Of a DNA stretch of 64,000 bases, positions 10,181 through 20,884 are shown piece after piece. A program made the position numbers and the translations under genes. How positions within the stretch are numbered: position 1 is the stretch's first letter; each line of letters begins with the position of its first letter. The stretch is from Arion vulgaris (Eukaryota > Mollusca > Gastropoda > Stylommatophora > Arionidae): positions 25,189,176 through 25,253,175 of the forward strand of contig CM036771.1 in assembly GCA_020796225.1 (NCBI GenBank). The letters run 5' to 3'. The notes under the pieces were generated by a model. The model saw only the letters and a program-made list of their open reading frames with translations, did not search any database and was not told the DNA's origin.

Positions 10181-10509
10181 TTTGATAAGGTATCTTTGTG
10201 TGCAGGCCTGTTGTAAAAACTGATCATTTGTTTTCTTCACTAATTATTTAACTTATTAAATGTAATTGCATAACAGAAATAACTTGGAACACATGTATGG
10301 AAAGATATAAGAAAGATCAAAATTGTATGATCGTAACATATATAATAGATTGAATACCTTCATCTTATTTTCATATTGTACCTTGTATACTGGTATAGGA
10401 GATCCTTTCTATGACACGTTTTGACAAGTGGTGGGACTTGTCGGATAAATGGAACCTTTCGAACGATGGAGCATTTCAAATATCATAATTTAACTTACAA
10501 AAGACACAT

Positions 10510-10858
10510 ATTCAAAACTAGATGACTGCTTATGACGTTTTGTCTTGTGACATCTTGTCCTTGTATGGATTCTTGTGCGCTTGTCTTGGGCTTGTCTTGT
10601 GACGCTTGTCTTGGAACGCATGTCTTTAGACGGCTGTCTTTTGATACTTGTCCCGTGATGCTTGTCTTGTGACGGAAATCTTGTCTCGCTTGTCTTGAGA
10701 CGCTAGTCTTGGGACGCTTGTCTTGTGGTGCATGTCTTGTGACGCTTGTCTTGGAATGCATGTCTTTGGACGGCTGTTTTAAAACACATGTCCCGTGATG
10801 CTTGTCATGTGACGCATGATTGTGACTCTTGTCTTATAATGCTTGTCTGGTGGCGATA
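10510..10858. repeat. Degenerate 15-bp minisatellite with a higher-order period
   Basis: The basic unit is approximately gacgcttgtcttgtg. A longer block (cttgtcttgtgacgcttgtc ... ggctgt ... cccgtgatgcttgtc) occurs twice about 147 bp apart, so a multimer was duplicated. The 88-codon minus frame over it is a Ser-Arg-Gln-Ala-type pentapeptide repeat and is most simply a product of the 15-bp period. Confidence 0.8.
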
Positions 10859-10924
10859 TATTGTATAATTATTATCAACAAATATTTTACTTGTGTTATA
10901 TGCCATTTACCAAAACCAAAGCAA

Positions 10925-11012
10925 AATTCATTGTGTATGCGTGCATGTTCTGTCCGTGCGTGTATGTGTAAGTGCATGTATGAGTGTATGTGTATATGTG
11001 CGTGCGCATGTT
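10925..11012. repeat. TG/CA-rich alternating purine-pyrimidine tract
   Basis: Degenerate tgtgtatg/gtgcatg repeats over about 85 bp. Confidence 0.7.
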
Positions 11013-11232
11013 TAATTAATGTCAAAGGGCAGACCTGTACTTGTATGTAAACATGTTAGACTCCACGAGACGGAAATGTCATCACTGTTAGATTCTAGAA
11101 CTAGGACCGATGCCAGGCTTCAATGCGCTGCGGGCAGTCCTATTAATTGTGTTATGTTTCTACTCATTATTGTCGTGTTTCATATTTGTTACTCTTTTAC
11201 TAAAACTAACAATATGTACCCTATCTCGCCTG

Positions 11233-11482
11233 TGTGGTGCCAGGGCCCTCGAGGGAAGCAAAGAATAGTACCACTGTGACCTACAAGGTATGTCGAAGAG
11301 ACACTAGTGTAGAACCTATGGAAGCTACCTTAGTAAATAAAAAGTATCGCAGAAATCGGATGTGCGGATCTACTTGTAAGCGCATAACTAGCACAACATA
11401 CACCCACTCTTAGGCTCAGAACAAATACAAATCACACAAAGTGATAACAAGTGTCAATATGGAGTGTTTGAAGAAGAAGTAG
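11233..11482 (+). repeat. S-A repeat, near full length with GAA tail
   Basis: Runs gggaagcaaagaatagtacc, ctgtgacctacaaggtatgt, agctaccttagtaaataaa, cgcagaaatcggatgtg, gcgcataactagcacaac, aatcacacaaagtgat, caatatggagtgtttgaaga and ends in (GAA). This copy is the best guide to S-A orientation and extent. I see no clear pol III boxes. Confidence 0.82.
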
Positions 11483-11485
11483 CCA

Positions 11486-11821
11486 ACTCTCTTTAATATC
11501 AAGCTGTTGCAGAACAGAAGCATTTGTTCTGTTAAGAAGTTTGTGACTAGCTTGGCCAGTCTGCACAAGGTAAGCGATTGGACAATATGAAACCCTGATC
11601 TTTTACACGGGAATCTAAGTTACAATTATCCCTAAAGTCAGAATATGGCATACCAAAATGACTAAGAATCCTGACGATAAGAAAAGCAAGCCTTCACGCA
11701 CAAATCTTTCAAAGGCACAATAGTATGCATCATGACTACGACTTAATTCTTATTGGGAAAACGTATACAAACAAATTAAAATAAAATCATCCTTGTTTGG
11801 ATTAGAAAACAAGACCTAACA
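11486..11821. other. Intervening stretch with a short piece shared with R5
   Basis: 11488-11550 matches the minus strand of 8372-8467 (agccaactctct, cagaacagaagcattt). The remainder is unassigned. Confidence 0.45.
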
Positions 11822-11823
11822 AC

Positions 11824-12625
11824 ATTGGTTATTAAACTGACATCATTGAACTCCGGGCAGACCCATAGGTGCTCAGTCTCCCCAACATATATCGAAGAGT
11901 ATGCATACGGATGGTTCCTGTGGCTCGCTAATTAAACACACCTCTCACTCTGCCTCTCAGGCTTGAACAACGGGTAACTCCAAACTGCCTAAATCGCTTG
12001 ATCGATTCAATATCGATTTTAGTGTCCTCATCCAACAGACAGTCGCGAAGAGACCGAAGAATATCCGTCTTATCCATATTCAATTCCCCAACAAACGATA
12101 CTGTTGATGCAAGCCTGTCCGCTCTCTCATTACCGTAAACACAGCATGCCCAGGACAGTATATCCACGTAAGCCGCTGGAGGTTAGAAACTTCTATAGAT
12201 GACATCCACTCATACCGAAACCTGCGCTTCTGGATCTTGTGAAGCATCGACTGAGAGTCAGATACAACTGCCCCAGTAAATGAAGTCCCAGAGATTCAAT
12301 GGTGGGCAGCAGTAACGACCTCAATCTCCATCCTCATACTAGAAGTAGTTGTCCTGTATGCCCCACTTCGCTCTGTAACAACCCTACTATGCGCATTAGC
12401 CAAGAAACCCCAGCCGGACCTCACCACATTGAACCGACCCATCGGTGTATACAACACCATCATCATCCCTTACATTATCTTCTATCAGCTGCTTAACTGC
12501 GAGATCAGCCTTCATGTTGCCCCAATCTCTACATTCTTTTCCAAGAGAAATGATAACGTTGAGATAGTTGGTCATGCTACCATCTGTTGGGATCCATTCT
12601 TCCCCTTTTGGTAGGGACGCCACCT
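11824..12625 (-). pseudogene. H LINE 3' end: RNase H domain, longest H copy
   Basis: The minus strand gives the RNase H start block DDDGVVYTDGSVQCGEVR (frame 12396-12623) and, after shifts, a terminal block GNERADRLAS within frame 11928-12167. A downstream peptide ILRSLRDCLLDEDTKIDIES also appears in other H copies. The 3' terminus reads ctgacatcattgaactcc with aataacc-type tail on the minus strand. The His of the PGHAG block is damaged here (cagcatgcccagg). Non-functional. Confidence 0.85.
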
Positions 12626-12696
12626 TTTTTCAACATAATTTTGTTCAATCCGACCTTATTAGGCTCTTAAGTCGCGACCTACAACAAATGGTAGTT

Positions 12697-13125
12697 TGAG
12701 AGATGTCTCTATGGTGTAGAGGTCAGGTGATCGTCTCTCGTGCCAAATGTACCAGGTTCAGTCCCCCGTGTAGCCATCTGGATATTTTTCCAGAGATCCT
12801 TGATCCTAGTCCTATCGGATACGAACGGTAAAACGTTTGTCCCATGTTTAGTTTGAGCATGTAAAAGAACCCTTCAAAATCGAGAAGAGCAGGCTGGAAA
12901 GCGGCAGCCCGGGCAAAATTCATTATGTAAGATTTAAAATAGAATTTCTTCAAACAAATCTTCACCATCTTAAAAATGTCATCGAATACCTCGCCGTTGC
13001 TATGGAGTTCATGCACTGCAACTGAGATCTTTCAGTGTAATAAAGAGATCAGAGCAAGCATGATTACTCACCGAAGTGCAATGATGATGGGCCCATCAAT
13101 CAATTAATCAATCAAATTTTAACTC
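12697..13125 (+). mobile_element. S-B tRNA-derived SINE, near full length
   Basis: The head carries an A-box-like tggtgtagaggtcaggtgat and a B-box-like aggttcagtcccc 30 bp on, giving an internal pol III promoter. The body includes gagaagagcaggctgga, cccgggcaaaattca and ttactcaccgaagtgcaatg. It ends atgatgatgggcc and a (TCAATCAAT)n-type tail. Other copies: 20041-20470 (-), 39838-40240 (+) and 51835-52040 (-). Confidence 0.85.
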
Positions 13126-13329
13126 AGTCGGAGATGGGAAAAAGGATACTTAAGTAATTACGCGACAAATAAATACTCACTGGCCTGATTGCATTTCTAA
13201 TGATGAAATATGGTGTGTAATACCATCTGTTAGAACATTGACGATGAAATAATAGAGAGAACATGTGTTTATGACACAACGGTATTCCATAACTTACACG
13301 GTGTCACTTATCAATAGAAACGATCAATT

Positions 13330-13935
13330 CGTGCAGTTTTAACTAAATGTAGTCTCAATAGTGTTATTAGCAATGAAGGAGGCGCTGGATCTGACATTAA
13401 AAACAGACTGAGTAAAGCACGAAGTGCATTCATGACCCTTCAGACCGCCTGGAAATCTGCCCAATACAGCATCAGAACCAAGACTAGTATCTATAACAGC
13501 TGTGTGCTGTCAACTTTGCTGTACGGATCGGAATGCTGGAGAATGACAGAACAGGATATGTCCAGACTCTCCGCCTTTCATACAACTTGTCTGCGAAAAA
13601 TCTTACGCGTGTACTGGCCGACTACTATCTCGAATCAAGAATTGCTTGCACGATGCCAACAAGAGAATATGGGCACTATCATCCGAAGACGACGCTGGAG
13701 ATGGATTGGACATGTGATGCGCATGGAGACTGGCTCCGACACGAAAACTGCACTGAGATGGACTCCAGAGGGTAGGCGAAAGCGTGGAAGACCCAAGATG
13801 ACCTGGAGGAGAACGATAGAGCAAGAGCTGAAGGAAATGAATCATAGCTGGAACACAATACAGAGGAAGGCCATGAACAGGGAAGAATGGTGTACGTTTG
13901 TTGCTGCCCTAAACGCCAAAGGCGTAACAGGCTAA
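13330..13935 (+). pseudogene. R1 LINE: RT C-terminal region, longest open frame of its kind here
   Basis: An uninterrupted frame of about 200 codons: VISNEGGAGSDIKNRLSKA, then STLLYGSECWRMTEQD (the SxLLYGSE.W motif), LRKILRVYWPTTISNQELL, RRRRWRWIGHVMRMETGS, TPEGRRKRGRPKMTWRR and a stop at 13935. This is the region after the polymerase fingers/palm in RTE-like LINEs. The catalytic FADD/YADD motif and the endonuclease are missing, so the copy is 5' truncated. The ATG at 13432 is not a real start, since the frame opens further upstream. Confidence 0.88.
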
Positions 13936-14260
13936 AGAGAGAGTCTCAATAGACAATACTGCTATTTCAACAATTATTTTTGTCTGCATGGAAATGAAAA
14001 CGAATATTTAACTCGTTACTAAACACATAACGCATCATCATCATCATCAGCACCAACATCGAATAAATGCGTAAGGGATAGTACATCACGGTGAGAAGCA
14101 GTCACAGCTTTTTACAATGACATGTGACCTGTATGATGAACCTGTTCATACATACGAGTTTAGTTCATAAAGTCTGTACAACATCACCGTCCCTGGACAA
14201 CGACAGGTATATACAGTTTTACATAATTAATGAGAAATTGATGATTAAATATGAAAATAA
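13936..14260. other. Unassigned stretch with short CAT repeat
   Basis: 14033-14049 is a (CAT)5-type run of the kind found at LINE tails, but I see no RT coding sequence attached. Confidence 0.4.
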
Positions 14261-14261
14261 A

Positions 14262-14310
14262 CAGCACTCGATGTTTCAACTATAGGCCTTTATCAAGATA
14301 ACACATACAC
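14262..14310 (-). other. Penelope-like 'TTGATAAAGGCC..GAAAC' signature
   Basis: The minus strand reads cttgataaaggcctatag then ttgaaacatcg, the same layout as the motif in the 289-bp insertion at 32047-32335. I associate such motifs with Penelope-like retroelement ends carrying degenerate hammerhead-like cores. The unassigned 14310-14720 may be the rest of that element; its 67-codon minus frame has no motif. Confidence 0.35.
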
Positions 14311-14774
14311 ACATACTACTTGAGAAACTAAAACATAATTCTAATTGATGTTGTCAAGAAATTGATACTAGCATACGTACCTGTCTCCAAGGATATTTTA
14401 TCTCAAGGCAAGCATCGCATAAAGTGGTAGAATGGGCGGGAAATAGTAAGGTGAACGAGCTTCCGGTTGGCTAGTCAATAAGAATGGGTCGGTGATAGGT
14501 TACGAAAGATATTGTGTATACAGGTGGGAACAAAGAATACACTTGTTAGAAGGGCAGGAGCGAGTGGGGAGAAGAAAGGGGAGATAATTGCGCTCATTTC
14601 TGATAAAGAATACTAGTGTGTAGACCCGTACACTCCCATAAAACTTGAGCCCTGCTCGGCTAATATGAGTTGTATACACCATTATTCGCAAGAGTGAGTA
14701 CATACTTCAATGTCCTCAGGTGCGTGGCACCTGAGAAATGGAGACACCTCTGAATTCTCATCAAGACGTTTTTG

Positions 14775-14880
14775 TATCGCGGGGGACACTGATGATAAGG
14801 AAAGGTAGTCTACATAAATAAATCAGCAAGATGCGTAATATTAGGTATTACGACTGATACTGAATTCATTAAAAGCTTAC
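14775..14880. repeat. Dispersed repeat pair member (with 16415-16520)
   Basis: Shared: gggacactg..gataagga, then aatcag.., and a closing actgatactgaattcat versus actacatctgaattcat. Family unknown. Confidence 0.45.
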
Positions 14881-15150
14881 AAAACAAACACAATTATTGA
14901 AAAATAAACTAAAACAATTGACCGGATTCAGTCACTTAGTGACTCAATCAGAAGAGAATTGAATGTATTCAAGGAAAGAAATCAATATACAGAACGGAAT
15001 TAATTTTCTCCTGACGTGTAATGCATCTACAGTACCAGTTGATTTTGCGGCTCATCAATCACATGTGGCGTAAACCGTTACGTTCATTCAATAAATAAAA
15101 GAAATTCGTGTCGTAGAGTTATTATCGAGATATATAAACAACCATGTCAT

Positions 15151-15317
15151 CAGTGGCGCCTCGTGTTCACTTTTGTTGGTGGGGCCAGACACAAATTGTT
15201 GGAATAATTATGGTTTGTGGTTATGTTATAATTTAATTTATTAAATAATCAATATCCTTTACACATTATTTTTGGTGGGGCCCAGCCCTACCGGCCCTTA
15301 ATGACGAGCCGCCACTT
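15151..15317. mobile_element. hAT-type MITE, 167 bp, perfect 8-bp target duplication
   Basis: The left end cagtggcgcctcgtg and right end cgagccgccactt are inverted. Flanking catgtcat occurs at 15143-15150 and 15318-15325, an exact 8-bp duplication. The GC-rich sub-terminal blocks ggtggggccag and ggtggggcccagccctacc are shared with the copies at 6970 and 9840; the centre is AT-rich. Non-coding. Confidence 0.87.
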
Positions 15318-15334
15318 CATGTCATCATCCATGT

Positions 15335-15962
15335 CAATGGCACTGCAATCAACCAAGTGAAAGAATTCAAATACTTAGGAAGCATATTCACAGAAGATGG
15401 AAGACTAGATAGAGAGATAGTGGTTAGAGTGTAAAAAAGCAAATGCTGTAACCTACCAGCTAGCCCCATTGTTAAGGCACCGACAAATTTCACTGACAGC
15501 TAAGCAACAGATGATCAACATCATTTGTATACCTACTTTATGTTACCAAAGTCAAACATGGACAATGAGCAAAGTGAAGTCACAAAAAATAACTACATGT
15601 TAAATGCGCTGCCTGTGAATAGTTACCAACAACACCAGAAAAGAAAGAGCCACCATCATCAGCATTAGAAAGAAAGTTGGCACAAAACCTTGCTTGAATT
15701 ACACTGAGGAACAAATAATTAAGTGGTATTTTACTTAATAAGAATACATCCAAACTCCATAGTATACAGTCTTCTACAACAGAACATCAGGAAAGAAGGC
15801 AAAATGAAGACCTCGACAAAGATGATTAGATGGTATAGCTGAATCATGTCAAAGAGCAAAAATAACATTCACCCAGGCCACCAGAACAGCATAAGACAAC
15901 AAAAGAAAAAACCACGACACTGAGCAACAACCCGGTAACAGTGTAACGACAAAAGAAGAAGA
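15335..15962 (+). pseudogene. R2 LINE RT tail, long broken copy with GAA tail
   Basis: Conceptual translation starts HVNGTAINQVKEFKYLGSIF, containing the diagnostic FKYLGS motif, followed by TEDGRLDREI, then stops and shifts. The rest follows the R2 tail order and ends caacccggtaacagtgtaac plus (AGA)n. Same terminus as 7575-7960 and 23796-24168. It begins just after the hAT MITE. Confidence 0.82.
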
Positions 15963-15984
15963 AGTAAGCAACTGTTTAATGTTG

Positions 15985-16300
15985 TTCTTCGACAGGGGTA
16001 GGGAATATTTTCTATTATTGTATATTGCCTAGAATTGTTGCTGGAGCTACAGAGTGCTTACTTTGTGCAACACTCTCAGCAATTGTTATGTCAGGGACGG
16101 AGCAATATATGATAAGAAAGTGCAATAAAGTTGAGCCTTCACCTATTCAAGACCATTGAATATAGTGTTACTTCACGTCAATGATTTTCAATATCTATAT
16201 TCACTGATTATAATGGGTCGTCGATGGCAAAGTTGGTAACTTTTTGTGTTATTGACCATGTGCCATGAAACTGCAGGGTTCCGAGACTAGCTTGGCAAAA
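15985..16300 (+). repeat. S-F body fragment and a tRNA-like head
   Basis: 16035-16090 (ttgctggagctacagagtgc, tttgtgcaacactctcagca) matches the S-F body at 41960-42000. At 16212-16232 gatggcaaagttggtaac fits an A box, with agggttccgag as a weak B box. Whether these belong together is unclear. Confidence 0.4.
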
Positions 16301-16414
16301 AACTAACTAACAATGCTAGGTGTACGCACGGTTTGCGGTCGAACTACAGGAAATCATGTTCCTTTACCTGATTATCTAAATTACAAGTACCTTTTAAGTC
16401 ACAGTAAAGCTCGC

Positions 16415-16520
16415 CTGAGTGCCGAGGGACACTGGCGATAAGGATAGTAAGTTTTCACATTAAAATCAGTCAGTGACGTTCCATTAGACGGTAAAACTAC
16501 ATCTGAATTCATTTGTCTAT
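16415..16520. repeat. Dispersed repeat pair member (with 14775-14880)
   Basis: See the partner entry; the two segments align over most of about 100 bp. Confidence 0.45.
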
Positions 16521-16915
16521 TCTCCTTCCACAGGTGGATGATGGAACTGTTTGTCCACTTTTGCCGTTAAGAGTAGGGGTGGAAGCTTTAATTTGTGTTT
16601 CAGGGCCAGATGAGTCGCCATTTTTGTATTATATCCGTGTTTATTTAGTGCGGCCTTGATATTGTCTATCCATCTTTTTCTTGGTCTTACCTTGGTTCTT
16701 TAGTTCTAGTACCTGATCTATTTTTATTGCATGTTGTTATTGGTGGTTGGTTGTATTCCATTCTCATTACACGTCCAAACCACTGCATTTGTTGTCTTAC
16801 CATGTATTCGGTGCAAGAAGTTATGCCCACTATGATTCTGATATCCTCTTTTCGTAGTCTATCTTTCCTGTGGACCCCCACCGCTTTCATTTCATTTCAC
16901 ACGTGGTGAGAATTC
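16510..16915 (-). pseudogene. R3 LINE RT tail carrying one copy of the 49-bp segment
   Basis: The minus frame 16687-16890 reads HRKDRLRKEDIRIIVGITS, then CTEYMVRQQMQWFGRVMRME, the stretch before and including the 'W.G.V.RM' motif. After a shift comes a GR.RK.W.DNIK-type segment to about 16513. The 49 bp at 16797-16845 (minus: gatatcagaatcatagtggg ... gaatacatggtaa) is the exact homologue of the unit amplified about 58-fold at 56682-59558. Flanks on both sides also match, making this the ancestral, unexpanded state. Confidence 0.85.
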
Positions 16916-17364
16916 ATAGCGGGATAAAAAACACAACTGATTTACAAGAGATGGAAACGACATGAATGAAATCAAAAGAAGAACAAACATAGCTTTACAC
17001 AATTGTTAAACATTAACTACCAGATGCCGCAGCCTGCTCCTCCTCTTTTTCTGTCCCACTTGATCAAATACTGCAGACTGTGCCACGATTTCTTTCATTG
17101 TTAGATAAGATAAATGCGTATTCTTATCATTTTCGGCTCTTGAATAAATCGTTCGCATTCTGTTACTCTGTTTTTGTGTAAAAGTGTAGTCATTGCCCCC
17201 TCACGCATCCAACACTGCTTGAACGTAAATATAGCATTAATTTCAAGTAAGTATTTGTATGTAAAGTGAGTATAAATCTCTAACAAATAAACATCATATT
17301 TACGCAACATCATAGAATGATGTATACATGAACATCACGAACCAGATGAGTTGATTATTGGTTA
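16916..17364. other. Unassigned stretch
   Basis: Minor minus frame of 70 codons (17101-17313), no motif, no repeat match. Confidence 0.4.
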
Positions 17365-17627
17365 CTTCTACTTCTTCTTTAAACGCTCCATATCGACCAC
17401 TTGTTAACCACTCTGTCTGATTTGTATGTGATCTGAGCTTAAGAGCGAGTGTACGTTGTGCCAGTTATGTACCTACATGTGGGCCATTACTTTCGATTTC
17501 TGCGACGCTTATTATTTACTAGGTTAGCTTCCCTAGACCCCTACATCGGTCGCTTCTTACGACATGCCTTGTAGGTCGCAGTGGTACTATTATTTGCTCC
17601 CTAGTGGGCTCGCTCCGCCACTACACG
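17365..17627 (-). repeat. S-A repeat, near full length
   Basis: The plus strand begins cttcttctttaaacgctcca (the inverted GAA tail) and runs through tatcgaccacttgttaacca, gtacgttgtgccagttatg, cgatttctgcgacgctta, ctaggttagcttccctag, cttcttacgacatgccttgt and aggtcgcagtggtactatta. Confidence 0.85.
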
Positions 17628-18035
17628 GTGATTGGTTACTGAACTGACTTCGCTGCGCTCCAGGCAGACCCATAGGCTTGCTCAATCCCACCCCCACCCC
17701 CAACAGATCTCAAAGAGTATGCATACCGATGGTCCCCATGGCTCACTGATTAAACACACTCATCACTCTGCTTCTCAGACATCCAGTTCTACTTCCTCAA
17801 CGGCTAACCCCAAACTGCTTAAATCACTTGATCGATTCAACTTCTTGATTGCTATTGTCAAACTTCTTGAGATCTCTTTGGAGCAGTCACTGTTATTGTT
17901 AATTATTGAGCCCAGATATTCGTAGCTCTGTACACATTGGAGTTCTTTCAACCAATGTCTTCATCCAACAGGCAGTCGCGAAGTGACCGAAGAACATCCC
18001 CTTATCAACCTTTAACTCCCCAACAATCGATGAAT
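17628..18035 (-). pseudogene. H LINE 3' end split by an R4 RT fragment
   Basis: The 3' terminus and tail region (gcagacccatagg, catccagttctacttcc, aaactgcttaaatca) match the other H copies on the minus strand. The frame is interrupted between gatcgattcaa (17839) and tgtcttcatccaac (17956), then resumes with H sequence (aggcagtcgcgaag.gaccgaagaa). No functional RNase H remains. Confidence 0.8.
17840..17955 (-). mobile_element. R4 RT fragment embedded inside the H LINE
   Basis: Reverse complement: gaactccaatgtgtacagag, ctacgaatatctgggctcaa, taattaacaataac and so on, nearly identical to 19438-19545 of the R4 copy, encoding SYEYLGSIINNN. Only about 105 bp of R4 is present, without its 3' end or tail, so ordinary LINE insertion does not explain it easily. 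Confidence 0.8.
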
Positions 18036-18469
18036 TGATCAGGAACGACATATAGATCACATAATAGTGCATCAAAGATGGAGATCAGGGGTATCATCTG
18101 CTTAGCCACTTCCAGCAACACACCACAAATACCATCATTAGTTACTGACTGAAGATTTCTGAATAAAACGTGTAACAAAATAGTGAAAGAAGACAATCAA
18201 TACTCTTTGATTTCAACGAGATACCACCGGAATATAAAGTTGAAGTACAGAACAAATTTGAGGTACTAATGGTTAAACAAGTAATCAAGACATTACAAGT
18301 GGTATCTACACATGCGAGAGATGCTCTCATCTCGTGAGCACAAGACATTATTCCTAGATTCATAGTTACATCACGGAGTAATCGATGAGGTTTATAGAAG
18401 AAACAAGAATATTAAAACAGACAGCGGTACACCACGACAGTGTTGAATACAGATGTGGTGCACGGTAAA
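18036..18469. other. Unassigned stretch
   Basis: A plus-strand peptide containing EIPPEYKVEVQNKFEVLMVK vaguely resembles the spacer between endonuclease and RT in RTE-like LINEs, but the match is too weak to call. Confidence 0.3.
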
Positions 18470-18860
18470 TCATCATCATCATCATCATCATGTGCCGTTT
18501 CCGCATTGAAAGTTGGCTGCAATGAATCTCCAGCATCCGCTGTCTTTCGCCTGGGTGTTGCACTATGCCAGACTGTATTTTGTCCATTTCTTTAAATATC
18601 CCTCCCACTTATCTCTCGGTCTTCCCCTTGCTCTTCGCCCTTCAACTAAAGTCTTCTAACTTCTAGTAAAGATTTTATCAAGGTGTGATGCCTTTTTATG
18701 TTCCCAAAATACTTTACTTGTCCGAATTTTATTTCTCTTAATAGTTGTTTCTTCATGCCTACTTTTCTTAAAACTTGTTTATTTGTCTGTTTTTCTGTCC
18801 ATGAAACCATGACTATTCTTCTATATATCCACATCTCAAATGCATCGATTCTGTCTTCTA
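18470..18860 (-). pseudogene. R6 LINE RT tail with (ATG)n tail
   Basis: The minus frame 18646-18834 reads FEMWIYRRIVMVSWTEKQTN then REIKFGQVKYFGNIKRH: the 'W.YRR.L.I.WT....N' and 'YFG.I.RH' motifs of RTE-like RT tails. After a shift it runs RERQRMLEIH... to (ATG)n at 18471-18490. 5' truncated. Confidence 0.82.
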
Positions 18861-18874
18861 ACTAAATCAGGGGA

Positions 18875-20031
18875 AGGATGGGGGCAGGAGATGGTAGTGA
18901 TGGTACCTCAAGGTGAGAGGCAGTCGCGACCTTTTTAGGGCGGCCTGGAGCCTATTTGGTTTCCCCACTCCTGCCCAGCTCGCGTATGGCTCCTCGAGTC
19001 TGCTTGTGTACAGCAGCGCCACCCCTCGGGCAACGGCTTGAACTAGCAGGCGAAACTACGTAGAGCAAAACTCGAAGGAAGTCTCCCTTCTACAGTACAT
19101 AAGGCTGCCTGCAGAAAAGGCGAAAGATTGACAATGTCAACAACGGCTTCGAAGGCGGGAGCTGGAACAGCCTGGTATCGGGCTCAGGGCACACCAGAGA
19201 TCAGCATGGTTAAGTGGCCAGTACCAATCAGAAAGAAATGGCAAACTACTGATTGTATGTTGCCAAGAACTTGATGCAGAACATGAAATTATCCACCAGC
19301 AAAGAAGGTTTGGAAAACCTAATCATGACGACCAAGAAACATAGTGAAGACAAATATCTATATTTGAATACACAAAAGACAAAAATCATGTCAACTGACA
19401 AAGAAAAAGGCTCACCTAACATCCAAGTAAACAATGAAGAACTCCAATGTGTAGAGAGCTACGAATATATGGGCTCAATAATTAACAATAACGGTGATTG
19501 CTCCGAGATCTCAAAAAGGTTGGCAATAGCAATCAAGAAGTTAAACACAATGAAGAGCATGTGGCAAAGCACCAGCAAAATACTAAAATTAAAAATATTG
19601 AGAGCATGCATTTTCCCAGTGGATACTTATGGTTGTGAATCATGGACTATTACACAAAAATTGAGAACGAAAATCCAGTACTTCGAAACTAAATTCTACA
19701 GGAAGATCCTACGAATACCATGGACAGAAAAAGAAAGAACACTGATGTCTGGAAAGAACTAAACGTTAAAGAGAAGGGCTGATAAACAACATACTATACA
19801 GAAAAATACTTTGGTCACATCAAGGTAAGGAATGGCCTGGAAAGAACAATACTAGAGGCAGGGTCCCAGGACGCAGAGGCAGACCAAGAAGAAGATGGCT
19901 ACAAGATATTAAAGAAACCATGAACGAAGCCATCGACGAAGTGGGTGAACTGGCAAGAGACAGAGTGAATTTCAGATGTACTCCAAAGAGAGCAACGTTC
20001 TATAAAGGATACGAACCTTGATGATGATGAT
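18875..20031 (+). pseudogene. R4 LINE: 5'-like GC-rich leader joined directly to RT tail
   Basis: 18875-19252 is GC-richer than its surroundings and looks like a LINE leader (gggggcaggagatgg, cctcgagtctgcttg, cgaaggaagtctccctt). From 19253 a 169-codon frame encodes TKIMSTDKEKGSPN, VESYEYMGSIINNN, IKKLNTMKSMWQS, VDTYGCESWTITQ (the YG.E.W motif) and FYRKILRIPWTEKER. A frameshift near 19762 leads to the remaining tail (aggcagaccaagaagaagat) and the end cttgatgatgatga. Endonuclease and catalytic palm are absent, so either an internal deletion or two adjacent elements. Confidence 0.8.
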
Positions 20032-20040
20032 AAACTAAAT

Positions 20041-20470
20041 CAGAATAGAGATTAATTAATTTATTAATTTATTGATTGATATAACCATCATCATTGCACT
20101 TCGGGGAGTAACTATATGTGTTCCAATTTAGTTCTTACACTGCAAGATCGTAGAGGTAGTGCACGGACTCCGTAGCACCATTGAGAGTCTCCGATGTACT
20201 TCAGAAGATGGTGAAAATATTGTGTTGGAATTTAAAAAAATATTTGTAATGAATTTAGCCAGTGCAGTGTCTTTCCAGCCTGTTCTTCTCAATTTTAAAC
20301 TAAATAGGGTTCAACTTGATCCCTTTTACGTGCTCAACTTAAACACTGATCTACGTTCTATTGTCCGTCTCCGACCGGATTAGGAACGTGATCTCACCTA
20401 CACTGAGATAAGAAATCTCTGAAAAAATATCTCGATGTACCTGTAGTCCAGTGCTAGAACACAATCCCAC
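20041..20470 (-). mobile_element. S-B SINE, minus-strand copy
   Basis: The plus strand opens with the inverted tail (ttaatttattgattgat) and catcatcattgcacttcgg, then the inverted S-B body (ggtgaaaat, cttttccagcctgttcttctc). The tRNA-like head region falls around 20390-20470 and is degraded. Confidence 0.75.
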
Positions 20471-20654
20471 ATCACATGTGGGGCAAATATGATCAAGGTT
20501 AGACATATGGGTGTTGTGTGTTCTGTCTTTTTGCGCAGCTCGTTTTCTTGGTGCCTCAACGGCACGACGATTCCCAGATATGCTGGTATCTCTTATGCTG
20601 TTACAGCGCCACATTTTGCGATCTTGAGCCAGGGATTCCCAGGAGGTGGTAGCA

Positions 20655-20858
20655 CTGCCTGTGATCTGTATTGATCCGTATTGTACATTGTGCCAGCTAT
20701 GCACCTACACGTAAGCGAGCACATCTGATTTCTGCGGCGTTTTTATTTACTAGGTTAGCTTCCCTAGTCGCATACCTGAGTCGTCTCTTACTACATGCCG
20801 TGTAGGTTACAGTGCTACTATTCTTTGCTTCCCCTACGGGCTTAGGCAACACACAAAC
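20655..20858 (-). repeat. S-A repeat, partial
   Basis: Contains tgtgccagctatgcacctac, gcacatctgatttctgcggc, tactaggttagcttcccta, cgtctcttactacatgccgt and gtgctactattctttgcttc. The inverted GAA-tail end is missing. Confidence 0.78.
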
Positions 20859-20884
20859 TAAGGTCTTCGACAGTGTACTGTCTA

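Noticed and set aside
13432..13935. A host protein with a basic RG-rich domain
   Set aside because: The blocks are the standard RTE-type RT tail and the frame begins upstream of the ATG; it is a LINE remnant.
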